From NCBI GenBank assembly GCA_013365365.1, contig JABVXU010000035.1, positions 124,001-188,000 on the forward strand: a DNA stretch of 64,000 nt. The letters are read 5' to 3'. The notes beneath the pieces are model-generated. The model did not search any database. It worked only from the letters and a program-made list of their open reading frames with translations, and was not told the DNA's origin. Source of the stretch: Cruorifilaria tuberocauda. Its lineage: Eukaryota > Nematoda > Chromadorea > Rhabditida > Onchocercidae. This document shows positions 26,601 to 38,427 of the stretch, piece by piece. Every line of letters begins with the position of its first letter. Positions within the stretch are counted from its first letter, which is position 1. The position numbers and the translations under genes were made by a program.

Positions 26601-29600
26601 ATGACAGTGCGACTAGGGCGGTCTGAGTACTGATCATGATGTAGCGCTAATTGTGTACGATTGTATGCAACTGAAGCACAAGTCTGCTATTTGGTAGGCT
26701 AAGCAGCTTACAGGGCTTATTGGCCTGTGACATTTACCTTACGTGTGGTGACGTTATCTGTCCACATGCTATTCTTTACATTAGAGACAAGCTTAGCGGG
26801 TTTGTCATTAGCGCATGACCTCTTGTGGAAAGTGGGTTAAGTGTAATTGACCTTCTTTAAGGACGTCAGTCTTACTTTTATCGAAAGTGCAATATTGCAA
26901 TTAGTTTAAAATTTTTGTTAGTAAAAAAGCAATCAGTGAAGTTCGTGTGAATGAATGTTTGCAGATGGCAAAATGCTTATCAGATAACATGGATGGTTTC
27001 AATGATTATGTCATGTATTGCACCAAATATCAAATGTTCGTTTTTTCTTTTTGTTTTTTCATTTAAATATTACAAAAACAAAAATGTTTTTTAGTAAGAT
27101 TAAAATATTTTAAAATGATATAAATTACAAGAAAGAATTGTTGCGAATATTCCAAGTATTTATTTAAAATTTTTTATTTATTTCCATAAAATTAAAAGCT
27201 ACAATTTGTGATAATTTGAAGAATTGTTCGTTTTCGTTTTCTTTTTTTTCTCATTTACATAAACATAATTTTAATATATATGAGAATTATTTGTTTGTTT
27301 CAATTTCAGAATGATTGAAACACTATCAGTGTTATTGAAAAATAAAAAAGTAGCGGAAAATTTAAGACTTCGACAGACTATTCTTGGACATTCTCTTCCT
27401 CTCAGTGCATACCTGTTGAAGCCAGTACAACGAGTACTCAAATATCATCTCTTCCTTGAGGTAACTTTTTAAATTACACTCTTTTCTTTGTAATTGGATA
27501 TTTCTTGTTTATCGAAAATATATTTCGTCGATCTTGCTAGAAGTGGTAGTAATTATATTTTCACATCTCAGAAGTGCTACAATTCTTTAAATCTATTTTT
27601 TAAAGAAGAATTCTCGACAATTCGCTCTCTATTCGAGATTGAATTTTAATTTGTATTTCTAATTTACAGAATATCCTGAAAGCTTCAGTGGATTCGAAAA
27701 CTCTATCAGATGGTGATCGAGCTGTCATTCTGCAAGCTCTTCATTGCATGACTTCACAAGCAGAAAAAATAAACGAAGAGAAGAAGCGTGTTGAACATTT
27801 GGAACGTGTACGTGAGCTTCAAAATGCTCTTCAGAAGTGGTGTATCGATGAGAAAGAAGATCTGTCGAAATATGGCGATCTACTTTTAGAAGCTACCTTT
27901 AAGCTAGCTGGTGCTAAAACAAATCGACAATTATTTTTATTCGAGGAAATGTTATTGATTGTGAAAGAGCGAAATGGTGCTTTAATTTGTAAGGATTATA
28001 TAATGGTGAGGAATTACTTTACGCATACGAAGTAACTTTAAACATAATCCAGAAGTACTTTTTAAATTATTTTTCCTGGTACGGATTTGCGAAGTTACTT
28101 CTACATGATAGAAAATAAAGGAAAAACAGTCTTAAGATATCGTCATAAATACTACAATTACTTTTGTTATATTTAGGTTAAAATTTTTTAGTGTTCAAAC
28201 TTGATGCTTAACGAATCAATATCTACGGATCCACTGGCATTTCAAGTGCTGTCCTACGACAATCCAAAGATTCAGTATATCTTCTTAGTAAGAATTATTT
28301 CTACATGATAGACAAAAAGGAGAAATGTTTTATGATATCCTTGTAAATGTTACAACTATTTTTATTGTCTTCTATGAAAAATATTGAGTAAAATTGATTG
28401 TACAGCTGAGAACTATTACAATTACTCGTTAAATCTTTCATTTTAATAGCACTGAAATTTTAGGCTTCCAGTATGGATCAGAAGCGGCAATGGATGAAAG
28501 AATTAAAACGAATGATGCTGGATCATTATTCAATTCAAATACCGGAAAAAACTAAAATGTTGATGCTTAGTTTAAGTGATGACTGTTCAAAATCAGTTGG
28601 ACAAGGTTAGGAACAATAAAATGTGTAAATCTGTCTATTCAAGGTTTCCTTATTTGTACTAAGAAATACCAATCATTCACATATCCAGTCTTCTATGCAA
28701 CTCTATGATAATATAGTAGTTTTAGGTATTGCATTAAATATGAAAGGTAATAAGAAAGTACCGAAGTATCTCGAAAAGCGACGAAAAAGTATTGATGCTA
28801 ATCAAACATTTCGTCGATCAAATGTTCGTAAACGAAGTTGTTCTGGCACCAGAAATATTTTGAAAGCTGTAAGTTCATTTATTTATTGAAAATTATGCAT
28901 TACTTTTTAAAAGTGATCCATCAAATGACATGGAATATGATCAGTGCAAATGATAACATCAGCGGTGCTCTTGCGTTTAATATTCACTCACACTGTCGTA
29001 GTAAAATTAAATAAGATATATCAAATTTATTCCGAGTAGGATTTTACAAATTAAATATTTTCATACGGTTGCAGGACTTAGTGCTAGCTAAAGTAAGAAT
29101 CTTATTAGCATCAATGATTTGATGCAACTTTCAATAATTTGAAATGCTAAATTCTATTTTAATGACAGTATTAATGAAGTAATTAATCTTTCTCTTATAA
29201 TGAATATATAAGTAAACTGTTATAGTCATCGACAGGAAATCTTACTAAAGAAGTAGAAATGTATCAGGAAACTGAAGTTCCTTTGAAAACCATCAGCCAT
29301 TTCTGCAGTTTCAGTAGCAACAACAAGGTACATCTGCGCATGTGAATTCATTCAACTAATATTATTAAATTCTCTCACAAAAAAGTGATAGTTTTTGATT
29401 TTACTGGAATTTCAATATGTGAATTTACTGTGAATGACGCTATTAGTATACTCTAGCAATGGCCACCTGAAGCTAATAAATACATCAGTCGCTTAATTTA
29501 TCAAACTTCAAATTTCATTTAAATAAATAAAGATCAATGAATTTTCCATCATTTGAAGGGATTATTTTTCCAGCCAACTACATCCGCTTCCATAGAGAAT

Positions 29601-32416
29601 ACCAGTGAACTTGAATATGTTGGAGTACCGGGACGTTCAGTAACTTTTCAGAATTTATTTTCAAAAAAGAAAAGTGGTGAAACAAATCGTAAAAAATCGA
29701 GCTGTGAACGCAAAAGTAGCCTCATCTCTCATTTGCCACCATCTATTTTAAAGGTATTCATTTTTTTTTAAATTTTTATTGTTGTAATTTTCTTTCAGAA
29801 TACTCCAGAACTTCAAATATTTCAAGTAAGTTTTTCGTTGGAATTCTTAAAATGTTTGTCTCTATTATTTTATCAAGAAAGATGTAGAAAAAAAATTGAA
29901 AGAATATTAATAGAAATATAGATTAATGTAAAACTTTCAGGATTACCGAACAAAGAAGTCTTCTGACAATGTACAAAATACTACTAACAAACAAAAATCA
30001 CGGTATGAAAGCAACAGTTCCTTTAATTAATTTTACTATACTTTTGTTTAATTATAAAAATTAAATTTAAACATCTTTAACTTCTATTTGCATCTAAATT
30101 GTAGTTATCTTTATCAATAAGTAAAATGGTATCAAAGAAGGGCTTTTTTAGGCTCAATATTTGTTCATTTGAAATGTTTTAAACTTTATTTTCAATAAAC
30201 TGGAAGGCTCTTGCAGGTGTCAATGCTTACTAACAAATCCCATTACATCTACATATCATTCAACATCTCAGTCCATTTGCCCTCATCCGAGTGCAAATTG
30301 TTGCGCACAGAAACATTTCGATGATACCATGGCTATTTTGTATGGAGTTAGTCTTTGAAATTTTTTTATATATTTATAATTGCTGTGGTGATGATGGAAT
30401 AGTATCTTTACAATACAGTCATTCGTTTGCTTGAATTTGAAATTTAATTAGTCATAGTCGAAAAGTTATAAAAGTATAAGATCAAAGTTAAATAAAGATC
30501 AGATGATGAAGATTCTTAATCTAAATCTTAACATGATATCAAGGAATTTTTACCAGGAACTGCAACTTTTAATGAAGAATGCCGAGAATTTTAATAGTAT
30601 TGATGGAAGCAACAAGAAAGATGTTGAAAAGATGAATATCGGATCACAAAATGAAGTAACCAGTAGAGTTGATGCTCCCTCTAATGAAAGTAAGGGCGAG
30701 CTTTCTTATACAGGCCTGAAGAACTATAGATTTATTTCTCCAATACGGAATATATTGAAATTCAAAAAATTCAGGTGTGGGTGACTTATTAGAGAAGTTG
30801 AAAATCCGTTCTCGTTCATTGAGTAAATCTGATGAAAGAACTGTTTTCGATGAGAAGTATCGAATGATTGATAATCCGGAAAGAAAATCAGGAAATTCGA
30901 TGGACAGAACTTCGGGTTAGTCAGTCATTTCTCTGATTTCTGCTTCTAATAATAGAGAGAGAAATGGACGAGAGCATTCATATCATCGTCTGAAAGATAG
31001 AATTTTTGACGACAATCAAAGGTTTTGAAAGCAGCCAGATATCGTTCTAACTTTAATTATAAACGATACGAACCAGTTTTTCGTTGGTTTTAAGTATGAC
31101 TTATCGAAAGTTTCATGGAAATAAAAGTTTTCCGAGTGCGGAGTTGAACTTTAGAAGTGGAATGTGTAGCTTAATTCAACTCAATACGGTAAAATACTAG
31201 TGTTGCGCGATGTAACTGTCGAAGGTTCTCTTTTGATTGATCGAGAGTCTGATCATTTAATACGATTACTGATCATTGCTTCAGATCACTTTTTTCGAAA
31301 AGTACATTGCAAAGAAAGGAAGAGAAGGCAGAAATTACTTTTTCCATTAAGCTCAAGAAATAGTGAAGAAAATTGCGACATAATCGATTCTGTGTAATAC
31401 CTTCTTAGATGATTCAATTTTGTTTTAGCAGCGGAATGCAATGCTTCTTATTATGATCCTACAATGGAATCAGAAGATTATGATGAACCGGCAAGTGTTA
31501 TTTCATGGATTGAATCACCACATGTTAGTGAGAAGTAAGTAAATTTTGATACTGCCTTCTGGACACTGATTATAAATTTCCAGTTCCCCTAGTTTTTATT
31601 AGACGACTTCTGAATTTAACTACTACATTTGATTGGGGCAGTTTTTTAAAAGTTATAATTAAGATTTACGTTTTCCTTTAGTTGTCTTTTCAAAATTAAA
31701 ATATTAAGATTTCGTGGATCATGTTCTTATCATAATGTCCATCATCGACGGCGCTCATCACAAGTAGCAGAACAGGTATGGAGATTGCGGCATAAACAAG
31801 CGCAGGACCATAAAGATAATGACAATAACGCTGATAAGGTTCGAAATTTATAATTTTTGAAATGAATAGGTACCTGGAAGATTTTAGAGCATGAAAGTAA
31901 AATCTAAAGATTGAAATTCAGATTCGAATAATTCATTAGCTATTATATACTAAGTGTATTTTTATAAATCTAAAAAATTGCTAATTCCATTTCGTAGAAA
32001 TCTTTTGCTAAAACAGAATAGAGAAGAAATGAGTTTTACAGAAGCTATTAATTTCTTCGAATGCAAGGGCGGAAGTGTTACCAAAAGATGCAATAACCAG
32101 AATATCGAAACAATTGCAGTCAACGATATCAAATTATAATATTGATGGAATTGATCATCGATGTTGTATTGCCAGGTTTTCACTTTTTCTATATCATTTT
32201 TGCAGATACAAAAATCCATTGTGATTGAAATTGGCAATTATCGAGAGATAAAGTTTCTACTTATATTTTAGGCAACGTACTCCACTTACCGTCGAGCAAT
32301 GTGCAGAACTTGATGGTGAATTGGATTCAAATTTGCGCACTGCGAAGAAGACGAGTAAAGAACTCCAAAAGTCTAGGTCACTGATTACATCATCATTACA
32401 TCAACATGCCATTTAA
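14653..32416 (+). CDS. RhoGEF with DH and PH domains, PLEKHG1-4-like (26 exons)
   Basis: Exons: 14653-14837, 14959-15032, 15204-15249, 16059-16196, 16405-16608, 24284-24518, 24986-25119, 25359-25494, 26131-26280, 26965-27035, 27310-27460, 27670-28005, 28192-28287, 28464-28605, 28726-28868, 29226-29327, 29574-29753, 29799-29825, 29941-30002, 30217-30346, 30557-30689, 30775-30915, 31429-31534, 31682-31838, 32042-32175, 32272-32416. All have GT-AG borders and matching phases, giving 1185 residues. The protein should activate Rho-family GTPases by nucleotide exchange, linking signals at the membrane to actin. The DH domain spans about residues 361-548 (ETERSY at 370; LLKPVQRVLKYHLFL at 493-507) and the PH domain about 575-680. 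The PH strand CSNLMLNES and the following DPLAFQVLS point to the PLEKHG group. The start is the first ATG after an in-frame TAA at 14644. Less certain points are the donor of exon 5 (GTTAGT at 16609, opening a 7.7 kb intron) and the tail exons 21-26. The exact orthologue in C. elegans was not assigned. Confidence 0.88.
15423..15464. repeat. Perfect 18-bp AT-rich hairpin in intron 3
   Basis: Arms 15423-15440 and 15447-15464 are exact reverse complements around the 6-base loop CTATGT. The stem is almost entirely A and T. Confidence 0.85.
17897..17985. repeat. Cluster of inverted and direct GATTGCA repeats in intron 5
   Basis: Arms 17897-17915 and 17924-17942 are inverted copies of 19 bp with four mismatches. 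A further direct copy of GATAGYGRGATTGCAAA follows at about 17952-17970. The units share GATTGCA and TGATAG. It looks like a small, decayed repeat family or foldback. Confidence 0.7.
18416..18444. repeat. CT microsatellite in intron 5
   Basis: (TC)n tract. The two overlapping open frames across it are low-complexity translations of the repeat. Confidence 0.85.
20907..20935. repeat. Perfect 12-bp hairpin in intron 5
   Basis: TAGTTTATATTA at 20907-20918 pairs exactly with 20924-20935 around a 5-base loop. AT-rich; it may be chance in this composition. Confidence 0.6.
23296..23479. mobile_element. 184-bp inverted-repeat element (MITE-like) in intron 5
   Basis: The left end (23296-23343) and the reverse complement of the right end (about 23430-23479) match over about 48-50 bp, starting TCCGTGAAAC and ending TACTTTTACCTGTT, with a few mismatches and small indels. 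A second, inner inverted pair (TCATCCAAAAA / TTTTTGGATGA) makes most of the element fold back on itself. It has no open frame, fitting a non-autonomous DNA transposon. No clear target-site duplication was found, so the superfamily is not assigned. Confidence 0.65.
25359..27900 (+). other. DH (RhoGEF catalytic) domain exons 8-12
   Basis: Exons 8-12 encode the exchange domain. Conserved region 1 is ELLETERSYVNDLNDII (residues 368-383), with the Glu that contacts switch I of the GTPase in this family. Conserved region 3 is LPLSAYLLKPVQRVLKYHLF (487-506), including the KPVQR helix. The last helix runs through ALHCMTSQAEKINEEKKRVE. No key residue appears missing, so the domain should be active. 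Confidence 0.88.
26490..26890 (+). mobile_element. SINE-like insert with tRNA-type A and B boxes, in intron 9
   Basis: About 400 bp of clearly higher GC content inside an AT-rich intron. At 26501 it reads TAGCTGATTGGTAG, close to the RNA polymerase III A box. At 26545 it reads GGTTCGACTTC, close to the B box. The 44-base spacing is that of a real tRNA gene. The cloverleaf stems around the boxes are poor, so this is not a working tRNA gene; a tRNA-derived SINE head with an unrelated body fits better. No open frame, A tail or target-site duplication was recognised, and the right border is approximate. Confidence 0.45.
27790..28605 (+). other. PH domain exons 12-14
   Basis: The end of exon 12 plus exons 13 and 14 encode a PH domain directly after the DH domain: strands around LSKYGDLLLEATF, RQLFLFEEMLLIVKE, CKDYIMCSNLMLNES and DPLAFQVLS, then the C-terminal helix MDQKRQWMKELKRMMLDHY with its invariant Trp. 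Exon 13 must begin at 28192, because a TAG ends the frame just upstream. Confidence 0.82.
28091..28370. repeat. Related ~80-bp sequences in the two introns flanking exon 13
   Basis: 28091-28170 (intron 12) and 28290-28370 (intron 13) align along their length, sharing TTCTACATGATAGA, then ATGATATC/AAGATATC and CTACAATTACTTTT/CAACTATTTTT. They lie about 200 bp apart in direct orientation, on either side of the 96-nt exon 13, and suggest an old local duplication or two copies of a short repeat. Confidence 0.6.
28726..32416 (+). other. RhoGEF C-terminal tail (exons 15-26)
   Basis: About 486 residues after the PH domain, mostly Ser-rich and basic (VPKYLEKRRKS, NVRKRSCSGTRN, KKKSGETNRKKSS), with one acidic stretch (ESEDYDEPASVISWIES). 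It includes a 27-nt micro-exon (29799-29825), flanked by GT-AG sites, which codes NTPELQIFQ, and a cysteine-rich exon (30217-30346). The last two exons encode a helical basic end (LPKDAITRISKQLQSTISNY, RTAKKTSKELQKSRSL), stopping at TAA 32414. No known domain is recognised; regulation by phosphorylation is a reasonable guess. Confidence 0.68.
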
Positions 32417-33343
32417 ATTTAGATTTCCCAAATATTTATCTTTTATATTTCAGTATAATAGTCTTGCTCTGTTAAAAATTTATGTTAAAATCTTGTAGAA
32501 ACTCATCGGTGACACCAAAAAACTTTGAAACAATACATATATTTCATTATTCATTTAGCCACCTTTTTCGCAATTTCATGAATTCCCTATTGAATAGATT
32601 CATTTTAATCGATATCAACAAATAATATTTAGTACTTTGAACTCTATATGTATCACACTACTAAAATTTGTACTTAAATTTTAGAGTTTTTTTTGTTATA
32701 AATTATTTTACGTTTGAATTTTTACAATATTCTTTTCCTACTTTTTCAATGGAATTTTAAATGAACTTTAAATTTGTTATAGTTTTTTTTCGGGAAAAAT
32801 TCACACTTCTCTAGCTATATGTTACACAAATTTTTATGGCTTTCTCTCGTAAATAGTATGAGAGGAATGAATCAAGAAAGTTCATTTTGATTAATGTTCA
32901 GCAATTTTTTTTTTCAATAATTTCGCCTTTTTTGTTTATTGCTATTCGTCATCATAATTTCTATTTATCGATACTGTTACAGGAAACTGTCACAAATTTG
33001 AATGTAATTAGGAAGGAATAAGAATTATTCGATTTCTTGAAAGTTCAGTTATTCATGATGAAGAATAATTGGAAGTTATTTTTTTTTTAATTTTTTGTGA
33101 TAATATTCAGTAGACTTATAAAAATAAGTTTTTTTTTCGCATCGGTTTATTACTTCCAAATTATTCTTTATATTTGTTATATCTAAAATAAGTTCCGAAT
33201 TTTTTACATAGAAATTATTTCATGAACTTAATTTGTGATATATGTCAAATTTTATCTATGAGAAAAATCCCATATTTTATTGTTTCGAATGTTTAGGTAG
33301 TTCTTTTGTTGTATTTTTCACTGAAAAAAAAGTTTAGCATCGA

Positions 33344-33349
33344 AATAAA
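33344..33349 (+). other. Possible poly(A) signal of the RhoGEF gene
   Basis: First AATAAA after the stop codon at 32414. It would imply a 3' UTR of about 930 bases; nematodes often use variant signals closer to the stop, so this is weak. Confidence 0.25.
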
Positions 33350-34674
33350 ACAGTGAAAAGTGATATTTTCGATGTTAGCTTATAAGATGTGAGCTGTAAG
33401 TTGGGTTGTTTTATTTTTCCATGACGTTGTAGTTTATTGCGAAAATATTTTTTTAAGATTTATTTCCAAATATCTGTTATTTGATCTTTGCAAATTATAC
33501 GCATTTTTTATAAGCCTTTTATATATCTTATCAGTGAACGGTTGAAAATTATTTTACTGCAAGAGTTTCTTACGTTATGATTTGTATCAATAATGTATCC
33601 GTCAATGTTCTTTTTTTCGATTACAAAACCAATATAACAAACATTCTGATAGAAGGCTAGCTAAAATTTTATCGATGGATTATAAAGGAGAAGAAGAAAT
33701 GAAACATTTATTAAGTTTTCAATATAGCTGAAGGAAGTATATTTTTACATGTAACTTAAACGGATAACATTTTAAATATAGTTTTTTCTATCACAATCTT
33801 CTCGTAATTTGAATTAATCATTCTTACAGTGTGAAATATTACTTCTTTTTCATGATGGAAAAGTGCCTTCCTTTGTTCAATCATTCTTTTTTTTGATAGC
33901 CTTTTCTTTTGTGTGTTATTTTATTTGCTAAACAAATGCCTTGAAAAGTATTTGTTGAAAATTAAGTTACTTAATTATCATCCTTTCCACATTACGCATT
34001 TCACGTATTACTTATTCAAAGCAAATACAACGAAAATATTTCACGTTGATGAAAAATGCTTACATTTATGAAAAATAAATGAATATATAGTCAAACATTT
34101 CTCCTAATAATGAATAAATATGTATAAATTTGTAAATCAGCATCTGGAATTTAAAAATTATTTAATTGAAATTTGAATCGTTAATGTCTTTTATTTGACA
34201 CTAATTCATATCATCCGAATATTGAAATTTGATAAAATTACAAAACAATATCACTTATAAATAAGATAAATTAAAAGTTCAAAAATTGACCTTTCCCTCT
34301 TGCATCATTTCAAATCTTTTTATGCTTGGTTAATTATTCATGTTTACTGGCCATGAAGTCAAGAAGCAACACAGCTTCTAGCACACCACACCATTGGCCT
34401 ATTACAACATCCCTTGGTCAATAAACAACAAACACTTATCAATCCCTCTAATGACTGAATGGATAAATTGCTGACCAATGGAAGTATCAGTCTAACTAGT
34501 CCGATATCAATAAACAGAAATTGCTGTAAAATAAAAATTATAAATGAATGCTTTCAAGTAATAGCTTGTTAAGTGAGGAAGAGTTATCATGTAGATTTTA
34601 TTATTTTGTGAAGCATTGAGAGAAAAAGAGTTAAAATATATTACGGAATTCCGGAATATATAATGAAGAAATGA

Positions 34675-34714
34675 AAGAGAGAGAAGGGGAAGAAGAGAGA
34701 GAGAGAGGGAGAGG
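34675..34714. repeat. GA-rich microsatellite
   Basis: Purine-only tract of GA and GGA units. Confidence 0.85.
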
Positions 34715-34847
34715 TAGTAAAAAGCAATCAAATGATTCTTCATTTCATGTGCAACATTCTTTTTACTATCAAATCATTTTAAATGAATTTGAACAACAAC
34801 TTTCATTGGTCAATTTTTCTTTCCTTTTTTGTTGGCATGAAAAAAAG

Positions 34848-35020
34848 GTGCAATTGGTATGAAATGAATTGAGTTAATGTGAAATGCGCAATTGACACGA
34901 AATAAATTGAGTTATTTGAAGGGCGCAATTGCTCTCAAATGAATTGAGTTGATATGAAAAGCGCAATTGCTATGAAATAAATTGAGTTATTTAAAAGGCG
35001 CAATTGTTATGAAACGAATT
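34848..35020. repeat. 37/38-bp minisatellite, five copies
   Basis: Five diverged copies start at 34848, 34886, 34923, 34961 and 34998, so the period alternates 38, 37, 38, 37. Each copy carries GCGCAATTG (GTGCAATTG in the first) and, about 15 bases on, GAATTGAGTT or AAATTGAGTT. Copies 2 and 4 share AAATAAATTGAGTTATTT, suggesting an older two-unit period of 75 bp. Confidence 0.9.
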
Positions 35021-36564
35021 AAGATTAGTGATATATGTGAAAATATTTGTAAAGATTATTTTTTTGATAAGAAATCATGAAATTAAATTGGCACTTGTTG
35101 AGACAAAAAATAATTAGTGAGCTTGAACTTTGTCTACAATTTTTGAAAGCAAAATCATTTTTTTCTAAAAATTTTAAGCCAAAGATAAGAAGTAAAATTA
35201 AGCTTGAAGAAAAATTTTTTTTCTTTTTCTCCTTCAATTATATCGAACACGTGTTTTGATTTAATGATTGAACGGTTTGATCAATTACAGAAAAAAACCT
35301 TTTTTTTTTAAATTTAAATATTTTGCTGAATGTGTAAAATAGCTTTAAAAATATTTCTTCTTTTTTCATCTCTCTACTTTTATTGCTCTCAATCGTTCTG
35401 AAATGTATTTACAATTTCAATTTAATATAAACATTGAAATATCGATTTTTTGCGAAGTAAATAAATATAATTATTTATGTTTATCAGATGTAAATGCAAG
35501 ATTAATTTATCGACTCTAATCTAAATTTAGAAAGGTAAAAATTAACTAATTAATTAAAATTTTTCTATGTGAATTGATTACAATTACGAAGAGAAAAAAA
35601 CAAGATCTATTTCGGGAATTTATGGAAAAAAAAGAAATTTTGTTAATAGAATGGAAGAAAAAGGACATTTACAAGTAATAGCACTGAAATTGATAGAAGA
35701 AAAAAGTCATTACTGTCATTTCGTTAACTTTTTATTTCAACAATTCAATATATTCTTTGCTTCATTAATAGGCCAAGGTTGTTTTTGGCAATATTTTCTG
35801 GGGCAAAATCTCCATGTATTTTTGTGCAAAGGAAGAAAATTAAAAGAAAAATCTAATAATTTTTTTCATTTTTTCTTGTTAATTTCTTCATTTCTTAATT
35901 TTTTTCTAGCTTATTTCTGCAAATTTTCGTTAATTTTCCTTTTTGTCTGGTTTTTTTTTTTGCACATATATTTTTAGATAAAATTGGAAAAAAACGATGG
36001 AAAGTTTTTAAATAAAAATGAAATTTACTTTAAAAAAAACTTTTAAAATGAACGGAAAAATAAGATTGGAATTACTTTGAATTTTGTTGCTAAAAGCTGA
36101 AAATTTGATAGCTTTCTCCCTACTCTTCAAAATACTTTCAGCATTATTTGAAAACTTTTTAACAGTTAAAAGTTTATATTTATTTGTTGCATTCGCTAAT
36201 GCTAACACTTTCTATCTTTTTCATGCTGTTCCTTATCGATTTATTTAAATTTCTTGCTAGCTATTTAAATGTGAAATGATTGATCGAATATTTAAAATTT
36301 CATGTTTGGGAAATTGGTATTGTTTTGAAGGATTTTTGCATAATTTGCCATATTTCTAGTATATTCATATGATCATGTGATCTTTTTTATTGATTGATTA
36401 TGTAATTTTTTTGCTGTAAGTTCAAATTACTGGAATAATGATAGGTTAGCAATGGAATAAACAATTATTGATTTGAAGAAAAGGAAAGAATTGTTTTGAA
36501 GCAAATAAGATTGACAAATTTCGTATTTTAATTGTACATATTTGAAGTAAAGAATGGTATTTTT

Positions 36565-36586
36565 GAGGTCATAAATTCTTGACCTC
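36565..36586. promoter_or_regulatory. GAGGTCA inverted repeat (nuclear-receptor-like)
   Basis: GAGGTCA at 36565 and TGACCTC at 36580 form a perfect 7-bp inverted repeat with an 8-base spacer. AGGTCA is the nuclear receptor half-site. An 8-base spacer is unusual, and chance cannot be ruled out. Confidence 0.2.
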
Positions 36587-37872
36587 CAACTTCGAAAATT
36601 ATTTTAGCATAAATTAAACAAGATTTTTTTGGACATTTAAAATTGAAACGAAAACTTCTTATTATTCAATTCCTGCTCTTCTATTTCTATTTGCAATTAG
36701 TAAATTAACTTTATGTCTCTTTAAAATTAATTTTTTTTTAGTCTGAATAGTACATTTTGCTTTCATAAAGTAAAAATAAATGAATAAATACTTGTGCCCC
36801 ATCTCATTCTGATAAACAACTCCTGTTTATTTTTTTTGCATGATTACTTAGTTTACTAAATGGAAAGAAAAATTAATTAATTGCGGTAGGAATGAAATTA
36901 ATCGGTAAATCAATCATCAATCTTACCGTTTTCTTGCAACCTTCAATAATACTTTAGAAATCTGATATCATTTGACTGAACAAATGGATATCAACATTGT
37001 AAATGAGACTAATGATATTTTAAGTTTATTTGATGTGAAAAAAAATTTGCAGAAAGTGAAATAATTTCATGTTCAAGAAAGGTCAAGATTTCACTTATAC
37101 ACAAATTATTACTCTAATACTTAGCTTCAGTTTTTATCCATCACTAATTATGAAGGCAATTGTTAAGATAAATTCTGGAAATATCCCATTCTAATCAAAC
37201 CTAACTTATAGTTGACATTTGCTCATAACTGAATTATCTGCTTTAGTAGTTAACAATGTACTTTTCCGGAACATTTTATTGTTTTACCCGTTTTCTTCAC
37301 TTGTTTCATTAACTTAAAGAAACTATCGTTCATAATTTCAATAAACCAAGAAAATACATTTCTGCAAATTACACTACATTACTAATCTTTATAAATTATC
37401 AAACTTATTGATAGGAATTTTATATTAATTAAAGTTAAGATTAAGTTAGAGATTATCAGTATTCAAAATGAAATCACTATTCAATCAATTCTCTCTATCA
37501 TCTTATCAGAATGGAATAGCCCGATATATGACTTATGTTGATAAGTATATGATCCCGATAACTGGTTTAATTTAGTATTTCGACAGATTGCGCAGTTTAA
37601 TTCATTGGAAATATTAAAAAATTCATCTTTTCATCAATCAAAATGTCAACTTATAGTAAGTGCGATATCTTCAGATTCTTCTTAACACTGTAACAGACGT
37701 TCTCTTATGAAAAAAGCATGAAAAAATGCTCGAATTAAACTTTTTGAAAGAAAAGAAAACTTTCCTCTTATAATAAAAAGAAAAAAACTTACTTTTTAAA
37801 TTCATTGAGTTTTTTTTTCGCTTTCCCTCAAGCTTATATGAATAATTATTTGATGAGAGACAGTATTTTATA

Positions 37873-37899
37873 TTACAAACAGTGTTAAGCTGTTTGTAA
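37873..37899. repeat. Perfect 10-bp hairpin
   Basis: TTACAAACAG and CTGTTTGTAA flank a 7-base loop. Function unknown. Confidence 0.55.
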
Positions 37900-38427
37900 A
37901 GCTAAGAAAATGATGATTTTTCCTCATTTTCAGAATGATAGCTTTCACTTTTCACTTTTCTTACATTTTTCCTGAATTTCCCTTTTCTCATAGAAATAGA
38001 AATATCAATTTATTTTACAATTTTTTATAAAGCTTTTCAATTATTGTATTTTGAAAAATTTTCCAAATTTTATCAAAAATTTCGATAGAAAAAATGTTTC
38101 TATTGAGTTTTTTCCGGTTTTTTCAATCAGCTCCTATTGTATGAGGAAAAAAAAAGACTGGAAAAGATTGCGCAATTGTTACAAGTTGTTTTGTTTTGTT
38201 TGTTGTATCAGTAAATGCTGCTTCTCATCATTCAGCAAATCATTAGTTGTATAGGTTAAATGTGATTTAATTTTGTCTAAATACTTGTGTTAAAGTTGAT
38301 AAGAAGTTATAATGTGTGTGTGTTTTTGCTAACGAAGCTCAGAAATTTGAATTATTTCATATTTACATTGATTGTTTTTAATCCCAATTTTTTTTTTGAA
38401 AAGTATATAATTGTTTTAATTACTTAG

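Noticed and set aside
32206..32271. Separate RhoGEF exon at 32206-32252
   Set aside because: It would need a 19-base intron before the last exon, which is too short; the path through 32042-32175 keeps frame with a 96-base intron.
35651..35977. 108-codon open frame with hydrophobic segments, as a membrane protein
   Set aside because: The Phe/Leu/Ile runs come from T-rich DNA; no start context, splice signals or family pattern.
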